Shown one piece after another: positions 6,988 to 15,655 of a DNA stretch of 42,306 nt. The notes beneath the pieces are model-generated. The model made no database searches. It saw only the letters and a program-made list of their open reading frames with translations, and was not told where the DNA came from. The translations under genes were made by a program, and so were the position numbers. Position 1 is the stretch's first letter. Each line of letters starts with the position of its first letter. This stretch comes from Hyphomicrobiales bacterium (GTDB lineage Bacteria; Pseudomonadota; Alphaproteobacteria; Rhizobiales; Beijerinckiaceae): assembly GCA_026400565.1 (NCBI GenBank), contig JAPLOV010000163.1, positions 1-42,306 on the forward strand, given 5' to 3'.

Positions 6988-7002
6988 GGAGGCACGACAT
7001 TG
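6988..7002 (+). promoter_or_regulatory. RBS deciding a TTG start
   Basis: GGAGG at 6988-6992 with 7-nt spacing to TTG at 7000. No in-frame ATG or GTG occurs at a better distance before the signal-anchor helix, so TTG is taken as the real start of the membrane hydrolase. Confidence 0.6.
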
Positions 7003-8493
7003 AGCCGCTTCATTCGGCCCCTGCTTGCGGCGCTTGTTGGGCTTGTGCTGTGCGGCACAGGCATATGGCGTCTCGAAGGGGCGCGTTCGGGCCTGACGAT
7101 ATCCCCGCTTCACGTCGGCACCACGCCTGCCACCGTCTATCGGCGTGCCAATGCCGCACCCGCACCAGCCATCGTCATCGCGCATGGCTTTGCAGGATCG
7201 CGGCAGCTCATGGAGGCCTATGCACTCACGCTTGCGCGGTCAGGCTACGTTGCGGTGTCGTTCGATTTCGAAGGTCATGGCCGCAATCCCTTGCCAATGT
7301 CTGGCGATGTTTTGCGGATTGACGGCACCACGCAGATGCTGATGCGGGAAACCCGCCGCGTGGTCGACGCAGCGCTTGCCTTGCCCGAGGTCGATGGCCG
7401 TGTCGCACTGCTCGGCCATTCGATGGCGTCCGATATCGTCGTGCGGGCTGCGCTCCAAGATCCGCGCGTCGGCGCCACGGTCGCGATTTCGATGTTCTCG
7501 GAAGCTGTCACGGCGAGCGAGCCGCGCAACCTGCTGATGGTCTCGGGCGCATTCGAATCGTTCCTGCGCGCCAATTCGCTCAAGAATGCCCGGCGCGCCG
7601 ACCCGGCGGCGGCTGAAGGGACAACAATTGGCGATCCTGCCGCGGGCAGCGGCCGGCGCGCGGCCGTGGCCCCGAATGTGGAACACGTCGGCGTGCTGTA
7701 TGCTGCGACGGCTTTGCTCGAGGCGCGCAACTGGCTCGATGCCGCTTTCGGGCGCGTGAGCAACGGGCCGGTTGCCGCCACGGGTGGCTCCATCGTGCTG
7801 TTGATGGTGGGCCTCGTGTTGCTGGCCTGGCCTTTGGCGGGCTTGCTGCCGCGTCGCATGGCGCCTGCCGAGCCGGTGAAGCTGCGTGTGTTCGTCGCCG
7901 CCATCCTGACACCTGCCGTGCTGACGCCGCCGCTGCTGGCACTCTTCGACACGCGGTTCCTGCCCGTTCTGGTGGCCGACTATCTGGCGGTGCATCTGTT
8001 CGTCTACGGGTTGCTGTCTTTGGCGATTCTGGCCTGGAATGGCGTTCGGATCGGACGCGTCGCGTGGGGCTCGGCCGCCGCCTTTGCTGCCTACGGCATT
8101 TTCGTTTTCGGCGGCGCACTCGACCGTTATGCGGCCTCATTCATGCCGAATGCCGAACGCCTGCCGATCATTGCGGCGATCGCCGTCGGCGCAATACCCT
8201 ACATGCTCGCGGACAGCCTCGCGATCGAGGGCGGCCGCGCACGGGTTTGGCGTGTGATGGTGGCGCGGATCGCATTTCTGTCGTCGCTGGGGGCCGCCGT
8301 CGCCCTCGATTTTTCGCGCCTGTTTTTCCTGCTGATCATCATTCCTGTGATCGTGCTGTTCTTCGCCGTCTTCGGAACGATGGCGGGCTGGGTCGGCAGG
8401 CGTACCCAATCAGCGGCAGCGACGGGTCTCGCACTTGGCCTCATCCTCGCATGGGCGGTGGGCGTCAGCTTTCCGATTTTTGCATCGGGTTAG
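7000..8493 (+). CDS. alpha/beta hydrolase with C-terminal membrane domain
   Basis: A 497-residue protein. An N-terminal hydrophobic helix (residues 7-24) is followed by an alpha/beta hydrolase domain with the oxyanion-type AHGFAGSRQ, DFEGHGRN, and the nucleophile elbow GHSMAS (Ser near residue 147). From about residue 260 onward it has seven or eight hydrophobic segments. The TTG start is supported by GGAGG at 6988-6992, 7 nt upstream. It lies 22 bp after bchG in the same direction, so the two are probably co-transcribed. The substrate is unknown; an ester or lipid substrate in the membrane is a guess from the architecture. It is not a standard photosynthesis gene (BchO is shorter and lacks this membrane part). 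Confidence 0.75.
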   Translation: MSRFIRPLLAALVGLVLCGTGIWRLEGARSGLTISPLHVGTTPATVYRRANAAPAPAIVIAHGFAGSRQLMEAYALTLARSGYVAVSFDFEGHGRNPLPMSGDVLRIDGTTQMLMRETRRVVDAALALPEVDGRVALLGHSMASDIVVRAALQDPRVGATVAISMFSEAVTASEPRNLLMVSGAFESFLRANSLKNARRADPAAAEGTTIGDPAAGSGRRAAVAPNVEHVGVLYAATALLEARNWLDAAFGRVSNGPVAATGGSIVLLMVGLVLLAWPLAGLLPRRMAPAEPVKLRVFVAAILTPAVLTPPLLALFDTRFLPVLVADYLAVHLFVYGLLSLAILAWNGVRIGRVAWGSAAAFAAYGIFVFGGALDRYAASFMPNAERLPIIAAIAVGAIPYMLADSLAIEGGRARVWRVMVARIAFLSSLGAAVALDFSRLFFLLIIIPVIVLFFAVFGTMAGWVGRRTQSAAATGLALGLILAWAVGVSFPIFASG

Positions 8494-8558
8494 GCCCGCT
8501 TGTGCCAAACCACCACCGCTTGATCAGGCGCACTGCTTTTTGACCTGATTTCCTTCCG

Positions 8559-8750
8559 TTGATGGCGATTCACGAGATCATGCTGGCGCGTGTCCGTCGC
8601 CAGGCCGACCACGGAGCGCTCAAGCCCATGATCCGAAGGGTGCGCGGATCCAGGGCGCTGCGGACGACGTCGGCCACGATCAAGGGCTTCGAGATCATGC
8701 ACAGGATCCGCCGCGGTCATGGCCGCCTCAAAGATCGAGGGGCAAAGGGC
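8559..8750 (+). pseudogene. IS6-family transposase C-terminal remnant
   Basis: The frame reads DHGALKPMIRRVRGSRALRT, then SATIKGFEIMHRIRRGH and GAKGEIRF. This corresponds to the last part of the IS6/IS240 DDE domain, where the catalytic Glu region reads E.DHRAIKR..RPM.GF followed by A..TI.GIE.MHMI. The acidic residue expected just before DH is replaced (QADHG), and the N-terminal HTH and two catalytic Asp residues are missing. Inactive. It points toward the terminal-repeat array at 8831-8881. Confidence 0.65.
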
Positions 8751-8830
8751 GAAATCCGCTTCCTCAGCTTCCCGTGTGGTTTCACAGGCTGACGGAGCCG
8801 ATGCAACAGCCAGAAACCTGACCCTGTCCC

Positions 8831-8881
8831 CTTGCCGCAACAGAGCCCTTGCCGCAACAGAGCCCTTGTCGCAACAGAGCC
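8831..8881 (+). repeat. three tandem copies of a 17-bp IS6-like terminal repeat
   Basis: CTTGCCGCAACAGAGCC repeats at 8831-8847 and 8848-8864, with a third copy CTTGTCGCAACAGAGCC at 8865-8881. Read in reverse, each starts GGCTCTGTTGC, the terminal inverted repeat of IS6-family elements such as IS6100. One copy would be the normal right end of the adjacent transposase remnant; three in tandem is unusual. No gene is seen between 8882 and 9019. Confidence 0.65.
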
Positions 8882-9019
8882 CTGGGCGCGCAGGCCCCTG
8901 CGTCCGCCGCAATTGACGGGTTGAGGCAGGCGGCTAAGATCGGTGCCGATGCTCACAGTGGCCCCGACGCCCCCGCCTGCCCCGATCTTCCGCCGCGCCA
9001 GCGCTGCGGAGGCGGCGCG

Positions 9020-9733
9020 ATGAGCCCGGCGCGCATGATCGCCGTGGTCGGTGGGGCCAGCGGCATCGGGGCCTCGACCGCGCGGACTTTGGCGGCGGCG
9101 GGCGATTCGCTGATCATCCTCGACCGCGACGGTGAAGCGGCTGCGGCGCTGGCGGCCGCGATTGGCGCGCGGGCGCTCACGCTCGACGTGGCGGACGCCG
9201 ACAGCGTCGCGCGGGCCTTTGCCGCGCTCGAAGCGCCTTTGTACGGGCTGGTCGTCTCCTCCGGCGTGGTTGATACCGGCAAGCTGGCGAGCCTGGATGT
9301 CGCGCGCTGGAACGAGATCCTGGCGGTCAACCTGACCGGGGTCTTCCTGTGCTGCCGTGCGGCCTCGCCGCTACTGGCCGAGGGAGGTCGGATTGTCACC
9401 CTGGGCTCGCTGGCGGCCCGCACCGGTGGCGTCATCACCGGCGCGGCCTACGCCGCTTCCAAGGCGGGGGTCGAGGCGCTGACCAAGTCGATGGCGCAGG
9501 AACTGGCCCCGCGCTCGATCACGGTCAATTGCGTCTCGCCCGGCGCGATCGACACGCCGATGACCGCGCGGCATCCTGCCGAGCAGAAGGCCCGCTACGA
9601 CGCCATCGTGCCGCTGCGTCGTCATGGCCGTGCCGAGGAGGTGGCGGCAGCGATCCGCTTCCTCCTGTCGGAGGAGGCGAGCTACCTCACCGGTGCGGTG
9701 ATACCGGTCAATGGCGGCGTGAGGATGGACTGA
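9020..9733 (+). CDS. short-chain dehydrogenase/reductase (first of three)
   Basis: A 237-residue classical SDR. It has the nucleotide-binding motif GGASGIG (residues 11-17), the catalytic Ser in LGSLAAR, and the YAASK catalytic pair (Tyr144, Lys148), ending with the family's substrate-loop and VNGG C-terminus. The start at ATG 9020 is supported by GGAGG 7 nt upstream; a longer in-frame start exists but would add unlikely sequence. It opens a run of genes with minimal gaps to 20082. It oxidises or reduces an unknown alcohol/ketone with NAD(P)(H). Confidence 0.87.
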   Translation: MSPARMIAVVGGASGIGASTARTLAAAGDSLIILDRDGEAAAALAAAIGARALTLDVADADSVARAFAALEAPLYGLVVSSGVVDTGKLASLDVARWNEILAVNLTGVFLCCRAASPLLAEGGRIVTLGSLAARTGGVITGAAYAASKAGVEALTKSMAQELAPRSITVNCVSPGAIDTPMTARHPAEQKARYDAIVPLRRHGRAEEVAAAIRFLLSEEASYLTGAVIPVNGGVRMD

Positions 9734-9737
9734 GGCG

Positions 9738-10487
9738 ATGGCGGCGCGCCCACGCGACGATCTCACCGGCAAGGTCGCGCTCGTCACTGGAGCGGCCAGC
9801 GGCATCGGGGCGGCCACGGCGCTCGCACTCGCGGTCCGCGGTGCCCATGTGGCTTGCGCCGACATCAAGCCCGCAGCGGCGACGCTCGAGTGGCTGCGGG
9901 CCTCCGGCGGCTCGGGCTGCGAGATCACCTTCGACCTTGCTGACCGCGGTAGCGTCGCGCGTGCGGTTGAGAAGGCGGCCGGCGAGGCCCGGGGTGGCGC
10001 GTGTCTCGATATCCTCGTCTGCGCCGCCGGAATTGGCTTCAAGGGGCCGCTGTTGGCCGCTGACGCAGACTGGGACCGCGTCGTTGGCGCAAACCTGACC
10101 GGCACATTCGCGACGCTGCGCGCCGCATGGCCGCATCTCAAGGCCGCTGGACAAGGCCGGGCGGTGATCGTCACCTCCATGGGCGCCTACCGTGGCGGGC
10201 TGCATTTCGGACCGGAGTACAACGCCTCGAAGGCCGGACTGATCGGACTGGCCCGGCATTTCGCGCTGCATGGCGGCCCCGACGGCATCGGTGTCAACGC
10301 CGTCGCGCCGGGCTTCATCGCCACGCCCTTCGTGGCCGGGCTGCCCTATGACGCGGACGCCATCCCGCTCGGCCGCCTCGGCGAGCCGGAGGATGTGGCC
10401 GAGCCGATCGCCTTTCTCTGCTCGCCTGCCGCCAGCTACGTCACCGGGGCGGTGCTTCACATCAATGGCGGAGTGTTCTTCGGATGA
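9738..10487 (+). CDS. short-chain dehydrogenase/reductase (second)
   Basis: A 249-residue classical SDR: cofactor motif TGAASGIG near residues 18-25, Ser in TSMGAYRGG, catalytic YNASK, and C-terminal HINGGVFFG. It starts 4 bp after the first SDR stop and overlaps the third SDR by 4 bp (ATGA). Only about half the family positions are shared with its neighbours, so the three are not recent duplicates. Substrate unknown. Confidence 0.87.
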   Translation: MAARPRDDLTGKVALVTGAASGIGAATALALAVRGAHVACADIKPAAATLEWLRASGGSGCEITFDLADRGSVARAVEKAAGEARGGACLDILVCAAGIGFKGPLLAADADWDRVVGANLTGTFATLRAAWPHLKAAGQGRAVIVTSMGAYRGGLHFGPEYNASKAGLIGLARHFALHGGPDGIGVNAVAPGFIATPFVAGLPYDADAIPLGRLGEPEDVAEPIAFLCSPAASYVTGAVLHINGGVFFG

Positions 10488-11242
10488 GGGCGTCCGCACC
10501 CGTGGCCAGCGCTGCTTCCTTGGCGGGGCATGTTGCCGTTGTCAGCGGCGGCGCCCGCGGCATCGGCGCAGCCATCGCGCTGGCGCTGGCGGGTGACGGG
10601 GCGGCAGTCGCGGTGCTCGACGCGCTCGACGCTGGGGAAACGGTGGTGGCCGCCGCCGCGCTGGGCGCGAGGAGCCGGGGCTGGATGGTCGATGTGGGCG
10701 ACGAGGCCGCTTGCCTGGACGCCGCCGCCGCCGCCGAGGCGGCTCTGGGTCCGATCTCGATCCTGGTCTGCGCCGCCGGGGTGATGCCGCGCGGCGCGGT
10801 GGATTCCGGCCTCGCGCAATGGCGAGCGGTGCTGCGCGTCAATCTGGACGGTGCGCGCCATCTGGTTGCTGCCTGCTATCCCGGCATGGAGGCGCGTGGC
10901 GATGGGCGCATCCTGCTCGTCTCCTCCGTGGCGGCGCGGCAGGGCGGCCTTCTGGCGGGGGCGGAGTATTCCGCCTCCAAGGGCGCGCTTCTGGCCTTCG
11001 GGCGCCATGTCGCGCGCAACGGCGCGGCGCGCAACGTGCGCTGCAACATCCTCTCGCCCGGGGTGATCGAGACGGCGATGAACGCCGATCTGCCCAAGCC
11101 CGACCCTGCGGTGCTACCGGCGCGCCGGCTTGGCGCGCCTGGGGACGTCGCCGGTCCGGCGCTGTTCCTGTGCTCGGACCAGGCCAGCTATATCACCGGC
11201 GTCGACCTCCCGGTGAACGGCGGTCAGCTGTTCTATCCATGA
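10484..11242 (+). CDS. short-chain dehydrogenase/reductase (third)
   Basis: A 252-residue classical SDR with cofactor motif GGARGIG, a VSSVAARQGG serine segment, catalytic YSASK, and a GVDLPVNGG C-terminus. The ATGA overlap with the second SDR suggests coupled translation. The three SDRs together imply successive or alternative oxidations in one catabolic route. Confidence 0.87.
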   Translation: MRASAPVASAASLAGHVAVVSGGARGIGAAIALALAGDGAAVAVLDALDAGETVVAAAALGARSRGWMVDVGDEAACLDAAAAAEAALGPISILVCAAGVMPRGAVDSGLAQWRAVLRVNLDGARHLVAACYPGMEARGDGRILLVSSVAARQGGLLAGAEYSASKGALLAFGRHVARNGAARNVRCNILSPGVIETAMNADLPKPDPAVLPARRLGAPGDVAGPALFLCSDQASYITGVDLPVNGGQLFYP

Positions 11243-11288
11243 TACAATTCCTGTTGCGCCAGCGCCGCGCCCGCATTAGCTTCACTCT

Positions 11289-12053
11289 ATGTTGCGCAAG
11301 CGTCCGAACGCGGCAATGGGGGACTGGGTGATGGGCGTTGCAGTGGATCTGGTTTCGTCCGGAGGCGTGAAGCGCACCGAGCTTGAGCTGTCGCGGGTGT
11401 TCAACCTGGGCTCGGCCACGCGTGACCCGGAGACCGCCCGGGCCCATCAGGACGAGGTGAAGCATATCGGCATCACCATCGCGTTTGACGTGCCTGCGCC
11501 GCGCATCTACCCGATGTCGACCCAGGTGGTCAGCACCTCCAGCGAGGTCTCGGTACAGACCGGCCGCAGCTCCGGCGAGGTCGAGATCGTGCTTTGCATG
11601 GCCGACGAACTTTATGTCGGTGTTGGAAGCGACCACACCGACCGTGCGCTCGAGAAGGTGAGCATCGTCTGGAGCAAGCAGGCCTGCGCCAACGTGCTGG
11701 CCCCCACGCTCTGGCGCTTCGCTGACATCGCCGCCCATTGGGACGAATGCCGCATGACCAGTCATGTGGGCGGCAAGCTCTATCAGGATTGCTCGGTTGC
11801 CGCCTTTCTGCGCCCCGAAGACATGCTGCGGATCCTGTCGGAGCGCACGCTCTCACTGCCCAAGCGCGATTTCATGGTGTTCTGCGGCACCATCGCGAGC
11901 CTCGACAAGACGATGGGGTTCGGCGCGGACTGGGCTTTCGAAATGACCGATCCGGTGCTCGGCCGCAGCATCCGCCACGCCTACCGGGTGATCAACCTGA
12001 TGGACGAACTCAAGCCGGGCTTCCGTGTGCCCGTCTCCAGCATGGATCTCTAG
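11289..12053 (+). CDS. DUF2848 family protein
   Basis: A protein of about 254 residues matching the DUF2848 family, which resembles the fumarylacetoacetate hydrolase fold. Family-like segments include SSGEVEIVL, YVGVGSDHTDR and SIVWSKQACANV, followed by AAHWDECRM. It is often found in catabolic operons with peptide-type ABC importers, and its reaction is not established. The first ATG (11289) is used; ATGs at 11316 and 11331 are also possible. The last of these would begin at the first conserved strand. It sits between the SDRs and the ABC importer, and is likely part of the same pathway. Confidence 0.78.
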   Translation: MLRKRPNAAMGDWVMGVAVDLVSSGGVKRTELELSRVFNLGSATRDPETARAHQDEVKHIGITIAFDVPAPRIYPMSTQVVSTSSEVSVQTGRSSGEVEIVLCMADELYVGVGSDHTDRALEKVSIVWSKQACANVLAPTLWRFADIAAHWDECRMTSHVGGKLYQDCSVAAFLRPEDMLRILSERTLSLPKRDFMVFCGTIASLDKTMGFGADWAFEMTDPVLGRSIRHAYRVINLMDELKPGFRVPVSSMDL

Positions 12054-12092
12054 CGTCTTTCAACAACGAACAACACAGTGAGGGGAAGCAGC

Positions 12093-13670
12093 ATGATCAC
12101 CCGTCGTCGCCTAGGCCAGACCGCCGCCGCCGCGCTCGCCGCGCCCTACCTGATTCGCCCCGCCGACGCGCAGGCCGCCACCACACTGGTGGTCGCAGCG
12201 ACACGCACGCCGGGCGGTTTCGACGGCGATGCGCTCAAGCCCAATACCCAGAATGTGGTGGTGCAGACCTATGAGGGGCTGACCCGCTATGCCACGCGCC
12301 AGAGCCCCGACGGGCGCGTGCGGATCGACGCCTCGCGGGTCGAGCCGCACCTGGCGGAGAGCTGGACATCCTCGCCGGACGGCAAGACCTGGGTGTTCAA
12401 GCTGCGCCAGGGTGTGAAGAGTTTCTACGGTAACGAACTGACCTCGGCCGACGTGGTGTGGGGATGGGAGAAGTCGCTGGCGCAGAACCGCACCGGCGCA
12501 TTCATCGCCCGCGTCTCGTCGGTGACGAAGGTCGAGGCGGTCTCGCGCCATGAGGTAAAGTTCACCCTGTCCGGGCCGAACGCGATCTTCCTGCGGGCGC
12601 TGACGCTCTACACGCCCTCGATCTACGACTCCACGGTGATGAAGCAGCATGTCAGCGCCGACGACCCCTGGGCACTGAAATGGCTGGACACCAACACGGC
12701 TGGCTTCGGTGCCTACCATCTGCAGTCGCTGCGCGCGGGGCAGGATGCGGTGTTCGTCGCGAACCCGAATTATTTCAAGGGCAAGCCGCATTTCGAGCGC
12801 GTGGTCTATCGGGAGGTGCCGTCCGCCGCCAACCGTCTTGCGCTGATCCGCGCCGGCCAGGCTCAGTGGACCGAGGAACTGACCCAGCGCCAGATCGTCG
12901 AACTGCAGCAGGACCGCCGCGTGCGGGTGGAAGGGGAGGAGGGCACGGGCCACGCCTCGGTGCGCATGAACCCGCGCTTTGAGCCCTTCAACGACATCCG
13001 GGTCAGGCAGGCGATCCTCTTCGCCACGGATTACGACGCGCTTAACAAGTCGGTGTTCGAGGGCCTCGGCAGCCAGGCCAGATCCATCGTGCCGCCGATG
13101 ATCGACGGCGCGTTCCCGGACGCATGGGTGTTTGGCACCAACATCGACAAGGCCAAGGCATTGCTGGCGGAGGCAGGCAAGCCAAACCTGAAGATCACGG
13201 TGGAGTATTCGCAGATCTTCTTCTGGGAGGAACAGCTCTGCATCCAGCTGCGCACCCAGCTGGCGCGGGCCGGCATTGAACTGGAGCTCAAGCAGATCAC
13301 CGACGCCGACATGCGCGCCCGCACCGCGCCCAACCGACGAGATCTGCCCTTCTTCACCTTTCTCGACAACCCGATCGTGCTTGATCCAATCTACGCGCTC
13401 TATCTCAACGCACATTCCGCGGGAGCCTCGAACCGCAACGGCTACAACAACCCCCAGTTCGATGCGCTGATCGACCAGGCGCTGATCGAGACCGACGCGG
13501 CCAAGCGGCTGCAACTCGCCCGCGACGCGCAGCGGCTGCACACCACCGACGCCACCTGGCTGATGACGCTCTATCCCGGCAGCTTCGAGGCGATGGCCCC
13601 GAACATCCGCGGCTGGGTCTGGCAGCCGGATCTGCATGAGCGCTGGGTCGATCTCACGGTTGCGCGCTAA
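12093..13670 (+). CDS. periplasmic solute-binding protein, family 5 (peptide/nickel type)
   Basis: A 525-residue family-5 extracytoplasmic binding protein. The N-terminus MITRRRLGQTAAAALA is a twin-arginine-like signal, cleaved near ADAQA. The body has the family features: early VVQTYEGLTRY, LAESWTSSPDGKTWVFKLRQ, and NDIRVRQAILFATD. The start at ATG 12093 is preceded by GAGGGGAAG; a GTG 15 bp earlier is less likely. It begins a five-gene ABC importer cassette. Family 5 proteins bind peptides but also opines, glycosides and other small molecules, so the ligand is open. Confidence 0.88.
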   Translation: MITRRRLGQTAAAALAAPYLIRPADAQAATTLVVAATRTPGGFDGDALKPNTQNVVVQTYEGLTRYATRQSPDGRVRIDASRVEPHLAESWTSSPDGKTWVFKLRQGVKSFYGNELTSADVVWGWEKSLAQNRTGAFIARVSSVTKVEAVSRHEVKFTLSGPNAIFLRALTLYTPSIYDSTVMKQHVSADDPWALKWLDTNTAGFGAYHLQSLRAGQDAVFVANPNYFKGKPHFERVVYREVPSAANRLALIRAGQAQWTEELTQRQIVELQQDRRVRVEGEEGTGHASVRMNPRFEPFNDIRVRQAILFATDYDALNKSVFEGLGSQARSIVPPMIDGAFPDAWVFGTNIDKAKALLAEAGKPNLKITVEYSQIFFWEEQLCIQLRTQLARAGIELELKQITDADMRARTAPNRRDLPFFTFLDNPIVLDPIYALYLNAHSAGASNRNGYNNPQFDALIDQALIETDAAKRLQLARDAQRLHTTDATWLMTLYPGSFEAMAPNIRGWVWQPDLHERWVDLTVAR

Positions 13671-13673
13671 CCG

Positions 13674-14765
13674 ATGAGCGATGACGCCGCCGCCTCGAGC
13701 GCGCCGGCGCCGGGGTCCGCTCCGCCGCGGCGCCGGATCCTGCCGGCGCTCGGGCCGCCCGTCCGCTTTCTGCTGCGACGGCTGGCCATGGTGACGCCGA
13801 TCCTGTTCGGCGTGCTGCTCTTTACCTTCGTGCTGGTGCGGCTCGGCGGGCAGGATCCGGTTGTGCGCCTCGCCGGCCCCACGGCGAGTGTGCAGCAGAT
13901 CGAGGAGGTGCGGGCCGAGCTCGGCCTCGACAAGCCGATCCTGATGCAGTTCGTCATCTACGTCACGAAGGTGGCGCAGGGCGATCTGGGCCGCTCCTGG
14001 CTCAACAACAGGCCCGTGCTGGCCGATTTGCGCCAGCGCCTGCCGGCGACACTCGAGCTGCTGTTCCTCGGGGTGGGCCTCGGCGCGCTCATCGGCGTGC
14101 CGGTCGGGCTGACGGCCGCCTTCGGCTCGGGCCGGGCCTTCGATCAGATCAGCCGCATCGTTTCGCTCTTCGGCTTCTCCATCCCGACCTACTGGCTCGG
14201 ACTGATCATGATCTTCGTGTTCTTCGCGCTGCTGGGCCTCGCACCCGCCCCGATGGGGCGGATCAGCCTGATGGCGGTCGAACCGCCCACAGTCACCGGC
14301 AGCTACGTGATCGACTCGGCGCTGGCCCGCGATCCTGAAGCGCTCTGGTCGGCCCTGGGGCAGCTCGTGCTGCCGGTCCTCTGCCTCGCCATCGTCGCGG
14401 CCGCGCCGATCATCAAGCAGACCCGGGCGATCGCGCTCGACGTGCTGGCCACGGACTATGTCCGCTTCGCCCGCGCCTCCGGCCTGCCGCGGCGGGACCT
14501 TCGCCGTATCGTGCTGCGCAACAGCCTGGTCCCGGTCATCACCTTCATTGGAGCGGAGCTGGCCGGTTTGGTCGGCACCTCCTCGCTGATCGAGCTGGTC
14601 TTCGCCTGGGGCGGGGCGGGCCAATACGGGCTCACCGCCATCCTCGAGGGCGACTTCACCGCCGTGCAGGGTTACGTGCTCTACGTCACGACCTTCTCGC
14701 TGGCGATCTTCATCGTGGTGGACTTGCTGGTCTTCCTGCTCGAGCCACGGTCGAGGGCCTCATGA
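13674..14765 (+). CDS. ABC transporter permease, DppB type
   Basis: A 363-residue inner-membrane permease with six hydrophobic helices. The N-terminal signature FLLRRLAMVTPILFGV is followed by the KPILMQFVIY and GDLGRSW segments of DppB. The cytoplasmic EAA loop (DYVRFARASGLPRRD) couples to the ATPase. It starts 3 bp after the binding protein and overlaps the next permease gene by 4 bp. Confidence 0.9.
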   Translation: MSDDAAASSAPAPGSAPPRRRILPALGPPVRFLLRRLAMVTPILFGVLLFTFVLVRLGGQDPVVRLAGPTASVQQIEEVRAELGLDKPILMQFVIYVTKVAQGDLGRSWLNNRPVLADLRQRLPATLELLFLGVGLGALIGVPVGLTAAFGSGRAFDQISRIVSLFGFSIPTYWLGLIMIFVFFALLGLAPAPMGRISLMAVEPPTVTGSYVIDSALARDPEALWSALGQLVLPVLCLAIVAAAPIIKQTRAIALDVLATDYVRFARASGLPRRDLRRIVLRNSLVPVITFIGAELAGLVGTSSLIELVFAWGGAGQYGLTAILEGDFTAVQGYVLYVTTFSLAIFIVVDLLVFLLEPRSRAS

Positions 14766-15655
14766 GCGACGCCGCCAGTTCCCCGCCGGCCGGGTCCTGG
14801 TTGCGCACGCTGCCGCTGCGGCTGCGCGTGATGGCCCGCCACGCGCCGACCGCCTTTGCCGGCGCGCTGATCGTGGGCGGCTTCGCGCTCCTGGCGCTGC
14901 TCGCCCCCCTGATCAGCCCGCATGATCCGATGCAGGCCAACCCCTACGACGTGCTGAAGCCGCCCTCCGGGCAATTCTGGTTCGGCACCGACGGTGCGGG
15001 CATGGACGTGTTCAGCCGAATTATTCATGGCTCGCGCCTCGCTTTCGGCATCGCGGTTCCGGCCGTGGCCGTGGCGATGCTGATCGGTGTGCCGCTCGGC
15101 CTTTTCGCCGGCTATCGCGGGGGAATGCCAGACGAGGTCCTGCTCAGGGCCATGGATGCGCTGCGCATCTTTCCTTCGATCATCCTGGCACTGGCGCTGG
15201 TGGCGGCGACCGGCAAGTCGCTGGGCAACATCATCATCGTGATCGGCCTGGTCGACGCGCCGATCTTCGCGCGGCTGGTGCGGGCGGAGGTGCTGAGCCT
15301 GCGCCATTCCGGCTTCGTCGAGAGCGCGGTCGCAGCCGGCAACACGCGTTGGCGCATCCTGTTCATCCACATCCTGCCCAATGCGATGCGCGGGGCCCTG
15401 GCGCAGTCGGCCGTCAGGCTGGCCTGGTCGATCAGGGTCAGTGCCACTCTCGCCTTCGTTGGCGTCGGCGTGCAGCCGCCCACGCCCGAATGGGGCGCGA
15501 TGATCCGCCAGGGGGCGGAGCAGATGGTGACGGGCGAATGGTGGGTGGCGCTGTTCCCCGGCCTTGCGCTGGTGCTGCTGGTGCTGGGCTTCAACCTGCT
15601 GGGCGACGCGGTGCAGGACTGGCTCGACCCGCGCAGGCGCACGGGGGTCCGATGA
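14762..15655 (+). CDS. ABC transporter permease, DppC type
   Basis: A 297-residue permease with a DppC N-terminal domain (LISPHDPMQANP, FWFGTDGAGMDVFSRI) and an EAA loop (GFVESAVAAGNTRWRI). It ends with the family's NLLGDAVQDWLDPR. It forms the membrane channel with the DppB-type partner. The ATGA overlaps at both ends show translational coupling. Confidence 0.9.
   Translation: MSDAASSPPAGSWLRTLPLRLRVMARHAPTAFAGALIVGGFALLALLAPLISPHDPMQANPYDVLKPPSGQFWFGTDGAGMDVFSRIIHGSRLAFGIAVPAVAVAMLIGVPLGLFAGYRGGMPDEVLLRAMDALRIFPSIILALALVAATGKSLGNIIIVIGLVDAPIFARLVRAEVLSLRHSGFVESAVAAGNTRWRILFIHILPNAMRGALAQSAVRLAWSIRVSATLAFVGVGVQPPTPEWGAMIRQGAEQMVTGEWWVALFPGLALVLLVLGFNLLGDAVQDWLDPRRRTGVR

Noticed and set aside
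8831-8881. Short CRISPR-like repeat array
   Set aside because: The 17-bp units are directly tandem with no spacers and match an IS6 terminal repeat.
12111-14624. 837-residue open frame on the minus strand
   Set aside because: It runs antisense through the solute-binding protein and permease genes and has a Gln/His/Arg-rich composition typical of antisense frames in GC-rich DNA.
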